Source of the DNA: IDS-8 sp964424805 | GTDB taxonomy: Bacteria > Pseudomonadota > Gammaproteobacteria > Steroidobacterales > Woeseiaceae | Direction of reading: 5' to 3' | Assembly: GCA_964424805.1 (NCBI GenBank) | Contig: CAYRKH010000103.1 | Span: 1-9,878 of the forward strand | DNA: 9,878 nt | Shown here: positions 1-7,518 of the stretch, piece by piece | Position numbering within the stretch: position 1 is the stretch's first letter | Layout: each line of letters begins with the position of its first letter | Notes under the pieces: generated by a model | What the model was told of the DNA's origin: nothing | Database searches by the model: none | What the model saw: only the letters and a program-made list of their open reading frames with translations | Position numbers and translations under genes: made by a program

Positions 1-1
1 C

Positions 2-214
2 ATCATCAAGGGCATGGCGAACACGATCGCGAACAAGGAGCTCACGTTCGATCTCGCGAGGCTGCGCGAGGCGATCCATCGGCCGAAACGCAAAAGGCGG
101 CCGCACGACAAGAGCCAGGTCGAGCACGAGCTGGAGCAGCTCATTCCGGGGGCAACGCTCCTCGGCACCCGCGGCTTCGGCGAGGCGGTCATCCGGCACA
201 TGGACGACCGGTAA
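2..214 (+). CDS. 3' end of an unidentified gene (partial at window edge)
   Basis: The reading frame is open from base 2 and stops with TAA at 212-214, so this is probably the last ~70 codons of a gene that begins outside the window. The ATG at 14 could instead be the start of a 66-residue protein, but no Shine-Dalgarno can be judged so close to the edge. The visible part is charged and looks soluble: a helical LARLREAIHRPK stretch, a basic patch (PKRKRRPHDK), then an acidic helix (VEHELEQLI) and a glycine-containing end. There is no membrane segment and no motif I recognise, so I assign no function. It lies 16 bp upstream of the glycosylase gene on the same strand and may share its transcript. 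Confidence 0.5.
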   Translation: MIKGMANTIANKELTFDLARLREAIHRPKRKRRPHDKSQVEHELEQLIPGATLLGTRGFGEAVIRHMDDR

Positions 215-230
215 CGCATAGCCCAGGACC

Positions 231-878
231 GTGTTCGACAAAACGATCTTCGACCCGGACTGCCGGGCCTGCCCGCGATTGTCAGGCTTTCTCGCTGCCG
301 TCGCCGAGAAGCATCCCGACTACTGGTGCCGTCCGGTTCCGCCCTTCGGGGACCCGGAGGCGAGGCTCGTCATCGTGGGCCTCGCGCCGGGCATGCACGG
401 CGCCAACCGGACCGGGCGGCCGTTCACCGGCGATTTCGCCGGCGTGCTCTTTTTCGAAACGCTGCACGCCTTCGGCTTCGGCACTCGCCCCGAGTCCGTC
501 TCCGCTGACGACGGCCTCGAGCTGGTGGACTGCCGGATCACCAATTCCGTGAAATGCCTGCCACCGGAAAACAAGCCAATCGGCAGTGAAATCAACACCT
601 GTAACCAGTTTCTTGCCAAAGAACTTGAACTTGTGAAACCGGGCTCGGTCTTAATTGCGCTGGGCGGTATCGCGCATCGCGCGGCGGTCAAGGCGCTGGG
701 CAAGCGCCAGGCCGATTTTCCGTTTGCGCACGGGGCGGAGCACGCGATCGACGAGCGCTTCCCGCTGTTGGATACCTATCATTGCAGCCGGTACAACACG
801 AATACCGGGCGCCTGACCCCTGAGATGTTCAGGGCCGTGTTCGCCCGCGCCAGGCAATTGCTGGACAATAACGTGTAG
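231..878 (+). CDS. Uracil-DNA glycosylase, family 5-like (UDGb), Fe-S enzyme
   Basis: This enzyme would remove uracil, and in family 5 often other deaminated bases, from DNA as the first step of base excision repair in the cytoplasm. The 215-aa length fits the family. Cys11 and Cys14 (CRAC), Cys109 and Cys124 have the spacing of the four 4Fe-4S ligands of family 4/5 glycosylases. Motif 1 is GLAPGMHGANRTGRPFTGD at residues 50-68; alanine takes the place of the catalytic acidic/amide residue of other families, which is typical of UDGb. Motif 2 (HCSRYNTNTGRLT, 184-196) carries the DNA-contacting His184. The GTG start at 231 has AGGA at 225-228, closely spaced, and gives an N-terminus that reaches the cluster as expected. 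The TAG stop is part of the GTAG head of the REP element that follows, so the last residues may have been altered by that insertion. The family 5 rather than family 4 call rests on the motifs only. Confidence 0.9.
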   Translation: MFDKTIFDPDCRACPRLSGFLAAVAEKHPDYWCRPVPPFGDPEARLVIVGLAPGMHGANRTGRPFTGDFAGVLFFETLHAFGFGTRPESVSADDGLELVDCRITNSVKCLPPENKPIGSEINTCNQFLAKELELVKPGSVLIALGGIAHRAAVKALGKRQADFPFAHGAEHAIDERFPLLDTYHCSRYNTNTGRLTPEMFRAVFARARQLLDNNV

Positions 879-943
879 GAGCGCGCATCGCGCGCGATGC
901 CATCCGGCGCAACAGTGGCATCGCGCGCGATGCGCGCTCCTAC
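875..943. repeat. REPIN: two inverted REP sequences, perfect 28-bp arms
   Basis: The left arm (875-902) and right arm (916-943) are exact reverse complements over 28 bp, separated by 13 nt (903-915). Each arm begins, on its own strand, with GTAG followed by GAGCGCGC and contains an internal palindrome (GCATCGCGCGCGATGC). A GTAG tetranucleotide ahead of a palindrome is the hallmark of REP elements mobilised by RAYT (TnpA-REP) transposases in gammaproteobacteria, and an inverted pair is called a REPIN or BIME. It fills most of the gap between the glycosylase gene and uvrC. As RNA it would form a very stable hairpin that could stop 3' exonucleases or reduce readthrough into uvrC. No RAYT gene and no second copy is visible in this window. 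Confidence 0.88.
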
Positions 944-958
944 AGGCACGTCACAACC

Positions 959-2797
<1,839 letters not shown>

Positions 2798-2817
2798 ACG
2801 CGGATGTGAGTTGAAGC

Positions 2818-3384
2818 ATGAAAGCAAACCTTGCAAACACCCTCACCTGGATTCGCATCGGAGCGATTCCCATCGTGGTCATCTGCTTCTTCAGCCCCGG
2901 AGAACTGGCGCGACCGATAGCAGGCGTTGTGTTCGCAATTGCCGCAATAACCGACCTGCTCGACGGTTACGTTGCCAGGCGGCTTGGCCAGACGTCCAAA
3001 TTCGGCGAGTTCCTGGACCCGGTGGCCGACAAGCTGATGGTCGTCGTTGCGCTGGTATTGCTCGTGCATAGCGACACGGAGTTCGGGGTAAACATGGCTC
3101 TGATAGCCGCGATAATCATCGGGCGCGAGATCACCGTTTCAGCGCTGCGGGAGTGGATGGCGAGCATCGGTGAGCGTAGCAACGTCGCGGTCTCCAAAGG
3201 CGGCAAGGTAAAGACGACGCTGCAAATGGTCGGCATCGGGCTGATGGTCTACGAGCACCCGGCATTCGGTATGGATATGTACGTCGTGGGCTTCTTTTTG
3301 CTGCTGCTCGCGGCCGCCATGACGATTTGGTCAATGGTGATCTACCTGCGGGCCGCATTGCCGTCGTTCAGTAGTCCCGGCTGA
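2818..3384 (+). CDS. pgsA: CDP-diacylglycerol-glycerol-3-phosphate 3-phosphatidyltransferase
   Basis: This inner-membrane enzyme makes phosphatidylglycerol phosphate from CDP-diacylglycerol and sn-glycerol-3-phosphate, the committed step towards phosphatidylglycerol and cardiolipin. The complete CDP-alcohol phosphotransferase signature D-x2-DG-x2-AR-x8-G-x3-D-x3-D is at residues 46-71 (Asp46, Asp49, Gly50, Ala53, Arg54, Gly63, Asp67, Asp71). Hydrophobic segments near 13-25, 33-47, 73-85, 93-104, 134-145 and 155-176 fit the family's multi-pass topology, and 188 aa is the usual length. The ATG at 2818 starts a standard N-terminus (MKANLANTLTWIRI); the site before it (GAGTTGAAG) is weak, suggesting translation coupled to uvrC, whose stop is 20 bp upstream. 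The gene is intact at its 3' end, so whatever displaced the usual downstream tRNA-Gly entered after the stop codon. Confidence 0.97.
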   Translation: MKANLANTLTWIRIGAIPIVVICFFSPGELARPIAGVVFAIAAITDLLDGYVARRLGQTSKFGEFLDPVADKLMVVVALVLLVHSDTEFGVNMALIAAIIIGREITVSALREWMASIGERSNVAVSKGGKVKTTLQMVGIGLMVYEHPAFGMDMYVVGFFLLLLAAAMTIWSMVIYLRAALPSFSSPG

Positions 3385-3388
3385 GCAA

Positions 3389-4792
3389 GTGGCGCCCGGC
3401 GGAACAGACGATCCCGACGTTTCGCCGCTGGACGTCCTGCGCGGCGGCGGCGAGATGGGCGAACGCATCCGCACGCACGACTGGTCGGCGACTCCGCTTG
3501 GCCGGCCGCAGGACTGGCCTTTATCCCTTCGCTTCGCGCTCGGTGTCTGCCTCGGTTCGAGCTTGCCGACCGCCATCTACTGGGGGCCCGAGCTGCGCCT
3601 CCTGTACAACGACGCCTGGGTGCCGATTCCCGCCGAGAAGCATCCCTCGGCCCTCGGGCGTCCCGCGCGCGAGGTGTGGGCCGACATCTGGCATGTCATC
3701 CAGCCACAGCTCGAACAGGTCCTCGAGACCGGGGAAGGGTTCTCCGCCTACGACCAGATGCTGCCGATGCGCCGCGCCGACCGGGCGGAGGAGACCTACT
3801 GGACCTACAGCTTCGCCGCCATCCGGGACGAGCACGGATCGATCGTTGGCGTGTTCAACCAGGGCAGCGAGACGACGGCGAACGTCATCAGTCGGCGCGA
3901 GCGCCAGGCGGAGGTGGAGCGTCTCCAGGCGATGTTCCGGCAGGCTCCGGGTGCGATCGCCCTGTTACGCGGTCCCACCCACGTCATCGCGTTGGCGAAC
4001 GACGCCTATCTCCGCCTGGCCGGTAACCGTCCCGTTGTCGGCAAAACGGTCGCGGAAGCATTGCCCGAGCTGGCCGAGCAGGGATTCGTGGAACTGCTCG
4101 ATCGCGTCTACGAGTCGGGGGTTCCCCACAGGGGGGAGAATATATCGGTGACGCTCGAGCAAGCTCGCGATGGCCGCCGTGAAGAACGAGTGGTCGACTT
4201 CGTCTATCAGCCGATAACGGAACAGGGGCGGACCAGCGGAATTTTCGTCCAGGCGTCCGACGTCACCGAACGCGTGCGTGCGGAGCAGGCGCTGCGCGAA
4301 GAGGACCGGCGCAAGGACGAGTTCCTGGCCGTGCTCGCGCACGAGCTGCGCAACCCGCTCGCACCGATCCGCAATGCGACGCAGCTCGCGAAGGCACGCG
4401 GCGCGACACCCGCCCAAACGAGCTGGAGCCTCGACGTGATCGACCGGCAGGTACAGCATATGGCTCGTCTCCTCGACGACCTGCTGGAAGCATCGCGTGT
4501 ATCGCGGGGCACGCTCGAGCTGCGCCGCCAGCGCATGGATTTGGCTGACGCGCTCGCTGCCGCGTTGGAGACCGCCCGACCACTGATCGAGAGCAAGAAA
4601 CACGAGCTCAGGGTCGAAGTCCCCGAAGGGCAATTCTGGCTGGACGCCGATCCGGTCCGCCTGTCACAGGTGTTCGGCAACCTGCTGACCAACGCGGCAA
4701 AGTACACGGATCCCCGGGTTCACGTCTTCCATCGTGACGATGTCGGTTTCGCTGAGGGCCATGTACTGGGCGATCCAGCGAGGGTTGTCTGA
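3389..4792 (+). CDS. PAS-PAS-HisKA sensor histidine kinase, truncated in the ATPase domain
   Basis: This is a soluble-looking two-component sensor kinase with no clear membrane segment or signal peptide. The N-terminal part (~20-165), with DWSATPLGRPQDWP and the YWGPELRLLYNDAW segment, is the first PAS-like module common in cytoplasmic hybrid kinases. A second PAS lies at ~172-292 and ends in the usual DVTER. The HisKA dimerisation/phosphoacceptor domain at ~305-375 has the H-box DEFLAVLAHELRNPL with His318. The ATPase domain begins at ~410 and reaches the N-box (NLLTNAAKYTDP, 431-442), then stops resembling a kinase: the last 25 residues are antisense to the converging lipoprotein gene, and the G1, F and G2 boxes are missing. 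It could not bind ATP normally, so it is probably non-functional unless this is an assembly join. The GTG start at 3389 is 4 bp after the pgsA stop; an ATG at 3455 (MGERIRTHDW) is an alternative. Confidence 0.85.
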   Translation: MAPGGTDDPDVSPLDVLRGGGEMGERIRTHDWSATPLGRPQDWPLSLRFALGVCLGSSLPTAIYWGPELRLLYNDAWVPIPAEKHPSALGRPAREVWADIWHVIQPQLEQVLETGEGFSAYDQMLPMRRADRAEETYWTYSFAAIRDEHGSIVGVFNQGSETTANVISRRERQAEVERLQAMFRQAPGAIALLRGPTHVIALANDAYLRLAGNRPVVGKTVAEALPELAEQGFVELLDRVYESGVPHRGENISVTLEQARDGRREERVVDFVYQPITEQGRTSGIFVQASDVTERVRAEQALREEDRRKDEFLAVLAHELRNPLAPIRNATQLAKARGATPAQTSWSLDVIDRQVQHMARLLDDLLEASRVSRGTLELRRQRMDLADALAAALETARPLIESKKHELRVEVPEGQFWLDADPVRLSQVFGNLLTNAAKYTDPRVHVFHRDDVGFAEGHVLGDPARVV

Positions 4793-5773
4793 CGTATTTG
4801 TCTCTGACAGCGGTGTAATGGGGGCGGTCTCGACCAGCGGAACCTCCAGCACGCGAGACAGGGCGAACGCGCTGGTGGGCCCGTAGCCCTTGCCGTCCTC
4901 GTCCGTGTAGTTGGCGAGCAGGTACGCGCTGGTGTGGGCGCTGTCGCAAGCAAGCCCGAAGAGATGCGGCGTGGTCCGGAAGCCGGGGCGGCCGGGATGC
5001 AGATCCGTGTCCTGGATGTTTCGTACTAAGGTATCCTGTTCCGTCGTCAAGTCGAACTTGCGCAGCTCCCAGGAGCCAGTGAAAAAGGAGAGGTAGAGGA
5101 ACTCATTGTCGAAGCGCCGTAGGCAGGCGAGCGCTGAATCGTTCGCCGTTTTTCTTTCGAAGGCCCTCTGCTCGAGCGTGGCGTAGTTGTGTTCCACAAG
5201 GAGCGGCTTGTAGCCCGTCGGCGTCAAGGTGTTGCTGTAGCCAACGAGACGCGTTCCATCGGGATCGAGCTTGAACCCTGCAGGAACCTCGACATAGGTG
5301 ATCGTGGTGGTATCGACGTCCTCGGCGACGTTTCCGTCCGCATCCTCAACGGAGACCGCCAGCGCGTTCTCGCCCTGCTCAAGAGCGATCTCGGCCTCCC
5401 ATTCGACCTCGTCCTCCGCGAGGCCTTTCGCCGAAGGCTTCTGTACGGAGCCCGAGCCGCTGGCCACGATCGTCGCCACGACGCCGTTGACCGAAACGGA
5501 CGCGACCCCCTCCGGATCGGATGCCGTGCCGCGGATGGTGATGGTCTGCGCTGTCGCCGCCGAGTGCGTCCAGGGAAAAACGATCTCGGCCGTGCCATTC
5601 GTCTCGCCCGAACCGGTGCCGCCGCCGCCGTCGCCACTCCCGCCACCGCCGGCGTCGCCACTCCCGCCACCACCATCTCCACTGCCGGAGTCCACGGGAT
5701 TACCGCCTCCGCCTCCACCGCAGGCGGCGATCAGGAGAGCGGCAAGAAGAATCGTGCTTGTTCGAGCGTTCAT
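4664..5773 (-). CDS. Putative lipoprotein with Ig-like and beta-propeller-like regions, 3' end apparently lost
   Basis: The ATG at 5771-5773 is chosen because AGAGGA lies 6 nt upstream and because it directly precedes a signal peptide; the frame extends further 5' (to 5914) but that part looks non-coding. Residues 1-17 are a lipoprotein signal (TSTILLAALLIAA) ending in the lipobox IAAC with Cys18, so the protein is probably exported and lipid-anchored. A Gly/Ser/Asp linker follows at 19-56, then an Ig-like, glucodextranase-B-like beta domain at ~58-150 (TITIRGTASDPEG...ENALAVSVEDADGNVAED). From ~155 to 350 short strands (FLYLSFFTGSWELRKFDL, HLFGLACDS) suggest beta-propeller blades of the kind seen in surface or periplasmic proteins. 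The last ~16 of 369 residues are antisense to the kinase N-box, so the natural C-terminus seems to be missing. No enzymatic function can be assigned. Confidence 0.7.
   Translation of the reverse strand: MNARTSTILLAALLIAACGGGGGGNPVDSGSGDGGGGSGDAGGGGSGDGGGGTGSGETNGTAEIVFPWTHSAATAQTITIRGTASDPEGVASVSVNGVVATIVASGSGSVQKPSAKGLAEDEVEWEAEIALEQGENALAVSVEDADGNVAEDVDTTTITYVEVPAGFKLDPDGTRLVGYSNTLTPTGYKPLLVEHNYATLEQRAFERKTANDSALACLRRFDNEFLYLSFFTGSWELRKFDLTTEQDTLVRNIQDTDLHPGRPGFRTTPHLFGLACDSAHTSAYLLANYTDEDGKGYGPTSAFALSRVLEVPLVETAPITPLSETNTSDNPRWIAQYMALSETDIVTMEDVNPGIRVLCRVGQQVAEHL
4705..4718. other. Breakpoint joining two truncated genes
   Basis: Kinase homology on the + strand ends at about 4714 (codon Pro442), and the plausible lipoprotein sequence on the minus strand ends at the same place. 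The join contains overlapping BamHI and SmaI sites (GGATCCCCGGG, 4708-4718). The ten bases CACGGATCCC at 4705-4714 recur in the same orientation at 5892-5901, beyond the start of the lipoprotein gene, so the segment is bracketed by a short direct repeat. I infer a deletion or insertion, or a cloning or assembly chimera. The sequence alone does not decide between these. Confidence 0.5.
5618..5683 (-). repeat. 24-bp tandem repeat encoding a Gly-rich linker
   Basis: About 2.7 units with a 24-bp period encode SGDGGGG/SGDAGGGG-type octapeptides at residues 31-52 of the lipoprotein. The TCGCCACTCC core starts at 5631 and again at 5655. It forms a flexible spacer between the lipid anchor and the first folded domain. 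Copy number may vary by replication slippage in steps that keep the frame. Confidence 0.75.
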
Positions 5774-5917
5774 TGTTATTCCTCTGCAGCACTGCATGCG
5801 CCGGCGCGATCTTCTGGCCTGGCACGGGTGATCGCGCTGTCTTTTTGTTGCTCGGGTCGCCCGCCGTTCCGCATTCCTTGCACCCCACAAGCACGGATCC
5901 CGGCGGCGTAGCACGAT

Positions 5918-5941
5918 TATAATGGCTCGGGGTCACCCCGA
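5918..5941. promoter_or_regulatory. TATAAT box next to a 15-bp palindrome
   Basis: A perfect TATAAT lies at 5918-5923 (also readable on the minus strand at 5916-5921, because the stretch is ATTATAAT). Four bases further on is a palindrome, TCGGGGT-C-ACCCCGA (5927-5941). The site lies between the lipoprotein start and the tRNA promoter. On the minus strand it could be a -10 for the lipoprotein gene with the palindrome in the spacer, but no good -35 is seen. It could equally be an operator or a small hairpin. Confidence 0.3.
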
Positions 5942-5968
5942 AACGCCCGGCGCATCGACATTCATGGC

Positions 5969-5996
5969 TTGACAGGGCGCCTGCACGGGCTAAAAT
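5969..5996 (+). promoter_or_regulatory. Sigma70-type promoter of tRNA-Gly
   Basis: A perfect -35 TTGACA (5969-5974) and a -10 TAAAAT (5991-5996, 5 of 6) are separated by 16 bp. Initiation would be expected near 6003, giving a leader of about 37 nt before the mature tRNA at 6040, to be removed by RNase P. This local promoter means the tRNA does not depend on readthrough from pgsA. Confidence 0.8.
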
Positions 5997-6039
5997 TTCC
6001 AGCCCTCCGCGGAAACGCGGGCCTGGGGTCCACCGAAAA

Positions 6040-6115
6040 GCGGGAATAGCTCAGTTGGTAGAGCGCAACCTTGCCAAGGTTGAGGTCGCGAGTTCGAGCC
6101 TCGTTTCCCGCTCCA
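6040..6115 (+). tRNA. tRNA-Gly(GCC)
   Basis: The 76-nt gene folds as a full cloverleaf. The acceptor GCGGGAA (6040-6046) pairs with TTCCCGC (6105-6111), the discriminator is T6112, and CCA is encoded at 6113-6115. The D arm contains AGCTCAGTTGGTAGAGC. The anticodon stem CAACC/GGTTG encloses the loop TTGCCAA with anticodon GCC (6073-6075), reading GGC and GGU. The T loop contains GTTCGAG. In many gammaproteobacteria this gene directly follows uvrC-pgsA and is followed by tRNA-Cys and tRNA-Leu. Here it is about 2.7 kb from pgsA and no second tRNA follows. The 3' half of tRNA-Gly is a frequent integration site for mobile elements. Confidence 0.98.
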
Positions 6116-6129
6116 ATTTCTCTTCCATT

Positions 6130-6158
6130 TCAGCTAGTTACGCGACCAGCTGATTTTT
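6130..6158 (+). terminator. Weak intrinsic terminator after tRNA-Gly
   Basis: A 6-bp stem TCAGCT (6130-6135)/AGCTGA (6148-6153) with a 12-nt loop is followed by TTTTT (6154-6158), 14 nt after the CCA of the tRNA. The stem is short, so it may be inefficient. It overlaps the last codons and stop (6138-6140) of the converging minus-strand gene. Confidence 0.45.
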
Positions 6159-7163
6159 CGTCAGAAAATTCTCAGAAAATATTTCCTGACACTGTTTCGG
6201 CGCGACGCGGTCGTATCGAGGCGCCTCTTCCCGGACCGTCCGATCGTCGTCCTCCACGCTGAACGGTAGCAACATGTCGACGCGCAGGACCTTGCGGGCA
6301 TGTCCCTTCTGGTACGCACGTGTCGCTGGGTGCAGATCAATCTTCTGCGTGAGGCCTCCGGAGTGGCCAACAGCCGGGTCCAATTTCGGTTTCGGCGTTG
6401 CCCTTCGCAGTGACTGCCTCTTCCTGCGGACTTCGGCGACGATCTGCGGCCAGCGGCGCTTGTGCAGCGCCGGCGTTGTTCGGAAATCCTCGATCGGAAC
6501 AGCCTCCAGGGGATCGATATCGAAGAGCAGAAAGACCCGCAAGGCGGCAATCTCGGCAGCAATCTCGGCGACCCGCTCGAGGAGCTTGAGACCGGCTCTT
6601 TCACCACGCGCCTCGATCTCCCGGCGCATGAACGCCCTTGCCACGTCCACTGCAAGCCTCGCCTGGGCAATGCCTGCGCGGGTGCGCTTCTCGGGAATCA
6701 GGTGGAGATTCTGAATGCGGCTGTCGAGCACGTCGATCGGATCAATGACCCGCAGGTGACCGATGCCCGGCACTTCGATGTGCACGGCCCGGCGAGCGAG
6801 ATCCTTCGTCGTGAGCCCGACGACGCCGGAGAGGAAATCCACCTGCTTGACGGACCCGCTCCTCGAGCGGTGGGTGACCTTTCCCGTTTGCGGGGTCGCG
6901 TCGTCGAACGTCGGGATCCAGAGCCGCCAGCCGAGCTTTTTGGCCAGTTCCTTCGCAATGGCGGGGTCGCCGATGAAATCGGCGTCCGCCGTGACGCCGG
7001 AAGTCAGGTCCGCGGGACGATTGACCTGTAAGTGATCCGCCCAGAACGGCAGCGCCTGGCCGCCCACAGGGAGAGCACGCGGCGAGCAGACCTTCAGTAT
7101 CTTCGTGACTTCGTCCGGAGTAAGCGGCGCCTCCGTGTCGCGCTCACTCGTCGTCGAAGTCAC
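6138..7163 (-). CDS. Nucleotidyltransferase-fold protein, candidate toxin of a Phd-NTase pair
   Basis: The 341-aa protein carries the marks of the DNA polymerase beta-like nucleotidyltransferase fold also used by AbiEii/MNT-type toxins: VGGQAL at 33-38, TADADF at 58-63 (Asp60, Asp62) and a third acidic position in VDFL (Asp109). The next segment (GHLRVIDPIDVLDSRIQNL, ~135-153) followed by helices (~164-210) fits the helical region after the catalytic core. If active it would transfer a nucleotide to a tRNA or protein; the target cannot be read from sequence. The basic C-terminal part (~230-341) is unassigned. The GTG start overlaps the end of the Phd-like antitoxin gene by 20 nt, so translation is probably coupled. 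The gene ends 22 bp from tRNA-Gly on the opposite strand. The last ~15 codons are AT-rich, with a 9-bp direct repeat (TCAGAAAAT at 6161 and 6172). An alternative is a non-toxic nucleotidyltransferase. Confidence 0.72.
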   Translation of the reverse strand: MTSTTSERDTEAPLTPDEVTKILKVCSPRALPVGGQALPFWADHLQVNRPADLTSGVTADADFIGDPAIAKELAKKLGWRLWIPTFDDATPQTGKVTHRSRSGSVKQVDFLSGVVGLTTKDLARRAVHIEVPGIGHLRVIDPIDVLDSRIQNLHLIPEKRTRAGIAQARLAVDVARAFMRREIEARGERAGLKLLERVAEIAAEIAALRVFLLFDIDPLEAVPIEDFRTTPALHKRRWPQIVAEVRRKRQSLRRATPKPKLDPAVGHSGGLTQKIDLHPATRAYQKGHARKVLRVDMLLPFSVEDDDRTVREEAPRYDRVAPKQCQEIFSENFLTKNQLVA

Positions 7164-7407
7164 TCGGGACGCTCAACATGCGCGCGGCCCGGGCAAGCTC
7201 GGGAGGGATCATGTGCTTCTCGCCCCACTGCCTGTCGAGGTCCGGGGCGTCTTCGGCCGACGCCGAAGAGTCGAGCATGCACGGCGACAACATCACGGCA
7301 ACGAGCCGGCCGTGCTTCAGGATATCGACCCGGCCCAACGCGGCAACATCCTCGAGCAGTCCGCCGAAATTGTTTTTGGCGTCGCTGGCTGATATGCGCT
7401 TTGACAT
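7144..7407 (-). CDS. Phd/YefM-family antitoxin
   Basis: This 87-aa protein opens with the Phd/YefM fold pattern: ISASDAKNNFGGLLEDVAALGRVDILKHGRLVAVMLSP (5-42), the DNA-binding and dimerisation part of these antitoxins. The acidic C-terminal half (~50-87, with SASAEDAPDLD and ending SDFDDE) is the region that in family members wraps around and neutralises the toxin. Such proteins repress their own operon, often as a complex with the toxin. The ATG at 7407 has no Shine-Dalgarno; instead a palindrome (7406-7426) covers the start codon and contains a -10-like TAAAAT, which would place transcription initiation at or near the A of the ATG. The coding sequence overlaps the nucleotidyltransferase gene by 20 nt. 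Phd-type antitoxins usually pair with Doc, YoeB or VapC-like toxins, so this partner is atypical. Confidence 0.85.
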   Translation of the reverse strand: MSKRISASDAKNNFGGLLEDVAALGRVDILKHGRLVAVMLSPCMLDSSASAEDAPDLDRQWGEKHMIPPELARAARMLSVPSDFDDE

Positions 7408-7426
7408 TTGGCTATTTTAGCCAAAT
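7406..7426 (-). promoter_or_regulatory. Palindromic operator with embedded -10 box of the Phd-NTase operon
   Basis: Perfect 9-bp arms ATTTGGCTA (7406-7414) and TAGCCAAAT (7418-7426) flank three T's. On the minus strand TAAAAT (7419-7414) lies in the centre and the antitoxin ATG (7407-7405) sits at the edge. A dimeric repressor bound here would block RNA polymerase directly, as expected for antitoxin autoregulation. No convincing -35 is seen. Confidence 0.65.
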
Positions 7427-7518
7427 CTCGGTCCGGCGTAAGTGGCCGGAGCGCTCTCGCCGGACGCGCACTGTCTCTATAGAATGCAGGCGGTGCACTA
7501 CCAGCAGGGAGGTACGAG

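Noticed and set aside
5189..5911. 240-codon open frame on the + strand opposite the lipoprotein
   Set aside because: The opposite strand has a signal peptide, lipobox and good ribosome site; this frame has low-complexity sequence and no start signal.
5774..5914. 47-codon N-terminal extension of the lipoprotein
   Set aside because: It is very basic and would precede a clear signal peptide; AGAGGA and the lipobox fix the start at 5773.
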